Below, piece by piece: positions 22,800 through 23,817 of a stretch of 23,817 nucleotides of DNA. Position 1 is the first letter of the stretch, and the number at the start of each line of letters is the position of its first letter. Origin of the DNA: CABHOJ01 sp965649545 (GTDB taxonomy: Bacteria > Pseudomonadota > Gammaproteobacteria > Burkholderiales > Methylophilaceae); the NCBI GenBank assembly GCA_965649545.1, contig CBFGLF010000011.1, positions 1 through 23,817 of the forward strand. The letters run 5' to 3'. A program made the position numbers and the translations under genes. The notes beneath the pieces are model-generated. The model ran no database searches. It had not been told where the DNA came from and worked only from the letters and a program-made list of their open reading frames with translations.

Positions 22800-22969
22800 A
22801 CCCAAGCCGGGCAGGGCCATCACGGGAATTTTCATGAACGGGACAGGAATCCGGATTTGCGCTGGGTCAAACAGGGAAAAAACAGGGAAGTCGGTCAGTG
22901 GATTATGCGCAATGACTGGGATATAGTGGTGCTGTTCGGCATCCTAAAAAATAACAAGTAAGCCACTAC

Positions 22970-23817
22970 ATGAACGGCGCGACCATGCTTTACCTGAAAA
23001 AAGCACTGATACGCCATGCTAATGCCTTCGGGGGGCATTTCGGCAAGGGCACCACTACGCCACTAGGCGAAACCATCATCACCATCCTCATGGTGGCCGA
23101 GACACTGGTCTGTGTCTTCTGGATCTACGTACTATCCAGCCTCGGTGAAGGATATGCCTTCATGGCAGCCATCCCTTACGCTTACTTCGTCGTCTCGTAT
23201 ACCAGCCTGTTGATCTTTTACCATCTCAAACGTATCGATTACTTCGTTTTCGTCCAGTTGGTGATGTTGCTGGTCATGCCATTCTTCATGCAGTGGGTGA
23301 TCGGAGGCTTCGAGGCGTCCAGCGGCGTGGCGATCTGGGCGCTACTGTCACCTGTAGGAGCCCTCATGATCCTCGGGACCAGGCAATCGACACCGTGGTT
23401 CCTGTTGTTCATCGGCCTCGCTGGATTGTCATGGCATCTGAATAGCCAGTTCGCCAGTAACGCCTTGCCGATCCCGGTGCATATCAAGGACACCTTTTTC
23501 CTGATGAATATCACGGGTACAGCCTCCATCCTTTATGGGGTCATGCATTATTTCCAATCCCAGAAAGAGCGCGTCATGCATGCCCTGGAGGAGGAGCAGG
23601 CCCGATCGGAGAAACTGCTGCTCAACATCATGCCGCAGACCATCGCCGACCGGCTGAAGGCGGATGACCTGCGCATCGCCGATAGCCATGATTCCGTGAC
23701 CATCATGTTCGCGGACCTGGTCGAGTTCACCCAGATATCCGCGGGCATGGCGCCTAATGACCTGGTCAATCTGCTGAACAAGGTCTTTTCGAGCTTCGAC
23801 CAGCTCGCCGACAAGCA
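22970..23817 (+). CDS. membrane class III adenylate/guanylate cyclase (partial, cut by window end)
   Basis: About 282 codons of a membrane nucleotidyl cyclase, open to the last base. The start is ATG 22970 (MNGATMLYLKK; an in-frame stop is just upstream) or ATG 22985; neither has a strong Shine-Dalgarno. Six hydrophobic segments (roughly residues 35-205) form a membrane sensor domain. A cytosolic helical linker follows, QKERVMHALEEEQARSEKLL, then the cyclase transducer motif LLNIMPQTIADRLK and the start of the catalytic domain VTIMFADLVEFT. Asp249 in FADLVEF is the first metal-binding Asp of class III cyclases. The second Asp and the substrate-specifying Lys/Asp residues lie beyond the window, so cAMP versus cGMP cannot be decided. 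It is divergent from ffs-dnaX; TATAGT (22922-22927) could be its -10 box. Confidence 0.9.
   Translation, partial: MNGATMLYLKKALIRHANAFGGHFGKGTTTPLGETIITILMVAETLVCVFWIYVLSSLGEGYAFMAAIPYAYFVVSYTSLLIFYHLKRIDYFVFVQLVMLLVMPFFMQWVIGGFEASSGVAIWALLSPVGALMILGTRQSTPWFLLFIGLAGLSWHLNSQFASNALPIPVHIKDTFFLMNITGTASILYGVMHYFQSQKERVMHALEEEQARSEKLLLNIMPQTIADRLKADDLRIADSHDSVTIMFADLVEFTQISAGMAPNDLVNLLNKVFSSFDQLADK

Noticed and set aside
22713..22961. Plus-strand 82-codon frame across the SRP RNA
   Set aside because: It overlaps the conserved SRP core and reads as a by-product of the RNA gene; no ribosome binding site or family resemblance.

Overview
The window reads as the chromosome of a betaproteobacterium, most likely a methylotroph of the Nitrosomonadales (Methylophilaceae-like). 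Two things point there. The gene order hfq-hflX-hflK-hflC-DUF2065-hisZ-purA and the groups ompA/mtaD/ubiG/gph and ffs-dnaX-ybaB-recR are typical of Betaproteobacteria. Directly behind purA lie four archaeal-type genes of tetrahydromethanopterin (H4MPT) biosynthesis, as expected in a bacterium that oxidises formaldehyde with H4MPT-linked enzymes. The genus is inference; no rRNA is present.

Layout. 1-2327: end of an RND efflux pump gene and its outer-membrane channel lipoprotein, joined by an ATGA overlap. 2359-2643 (minus): a SemiSWEET sugar transporter. 2644-3335: sparse DNA with a dyad-symmetric putative operator, a 57-codon putative small protein gene with a good ribosome binding site, a perfect 24-bp hairpin, and a strong sigma-54 promoter. 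That promoter heads a two-gene unit (3336-4776) encoding a DUF3568 lipoprotein and an exported Gly-rich protein. 4862-6262: gltX.

6513-15948: a long co-directional run with short gaps or overlaps: RNA chaperone (hfq), ribosome-associated GTPase (hflX), FtsH modulators (hflK, hflC), DUF2065, histidine biosynthesis regulator (hisZ), adenylosuccinate synthase (purA), then a DmrB/AfpA-type flavoprotein, a dihydropteroate-synthase-related protein (DUF6513), a DUF447 protein and MfnB. MfnB makes the furan phosphate precursor of methanofuran-type cofactors, and the flavoprotein and DHPS-like protein are predicted to act on the pterin side. The block is therefore a C1-cofactor biosynthesis module attached to a housekeeping operon.

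16048-17142: ompA with its own sigma-70 promoter and an intrinsic terminator. 17216-19908: mtaD, ubiG and an HAD phosphatase (gph or, by context, mupP) in a tight operon. 19969-22786 (minus): ffs (4.5S SRP RNA), dnaX, ybaB and recR. 22970-end: 5' part of a six-helix membrane class III adenylate/guanylate cyclase cut by the window edge.

Most of the window is ordinary core genome. The points most worth a second look are the H4MPT/methanofuran gene block behind purA, the sigma-54-driven lipoprotein/Gly-rich pair, and the operator-plus-small-protein locus before it. No tRNA, IS element, CRISPR array or prophage gene was seen.
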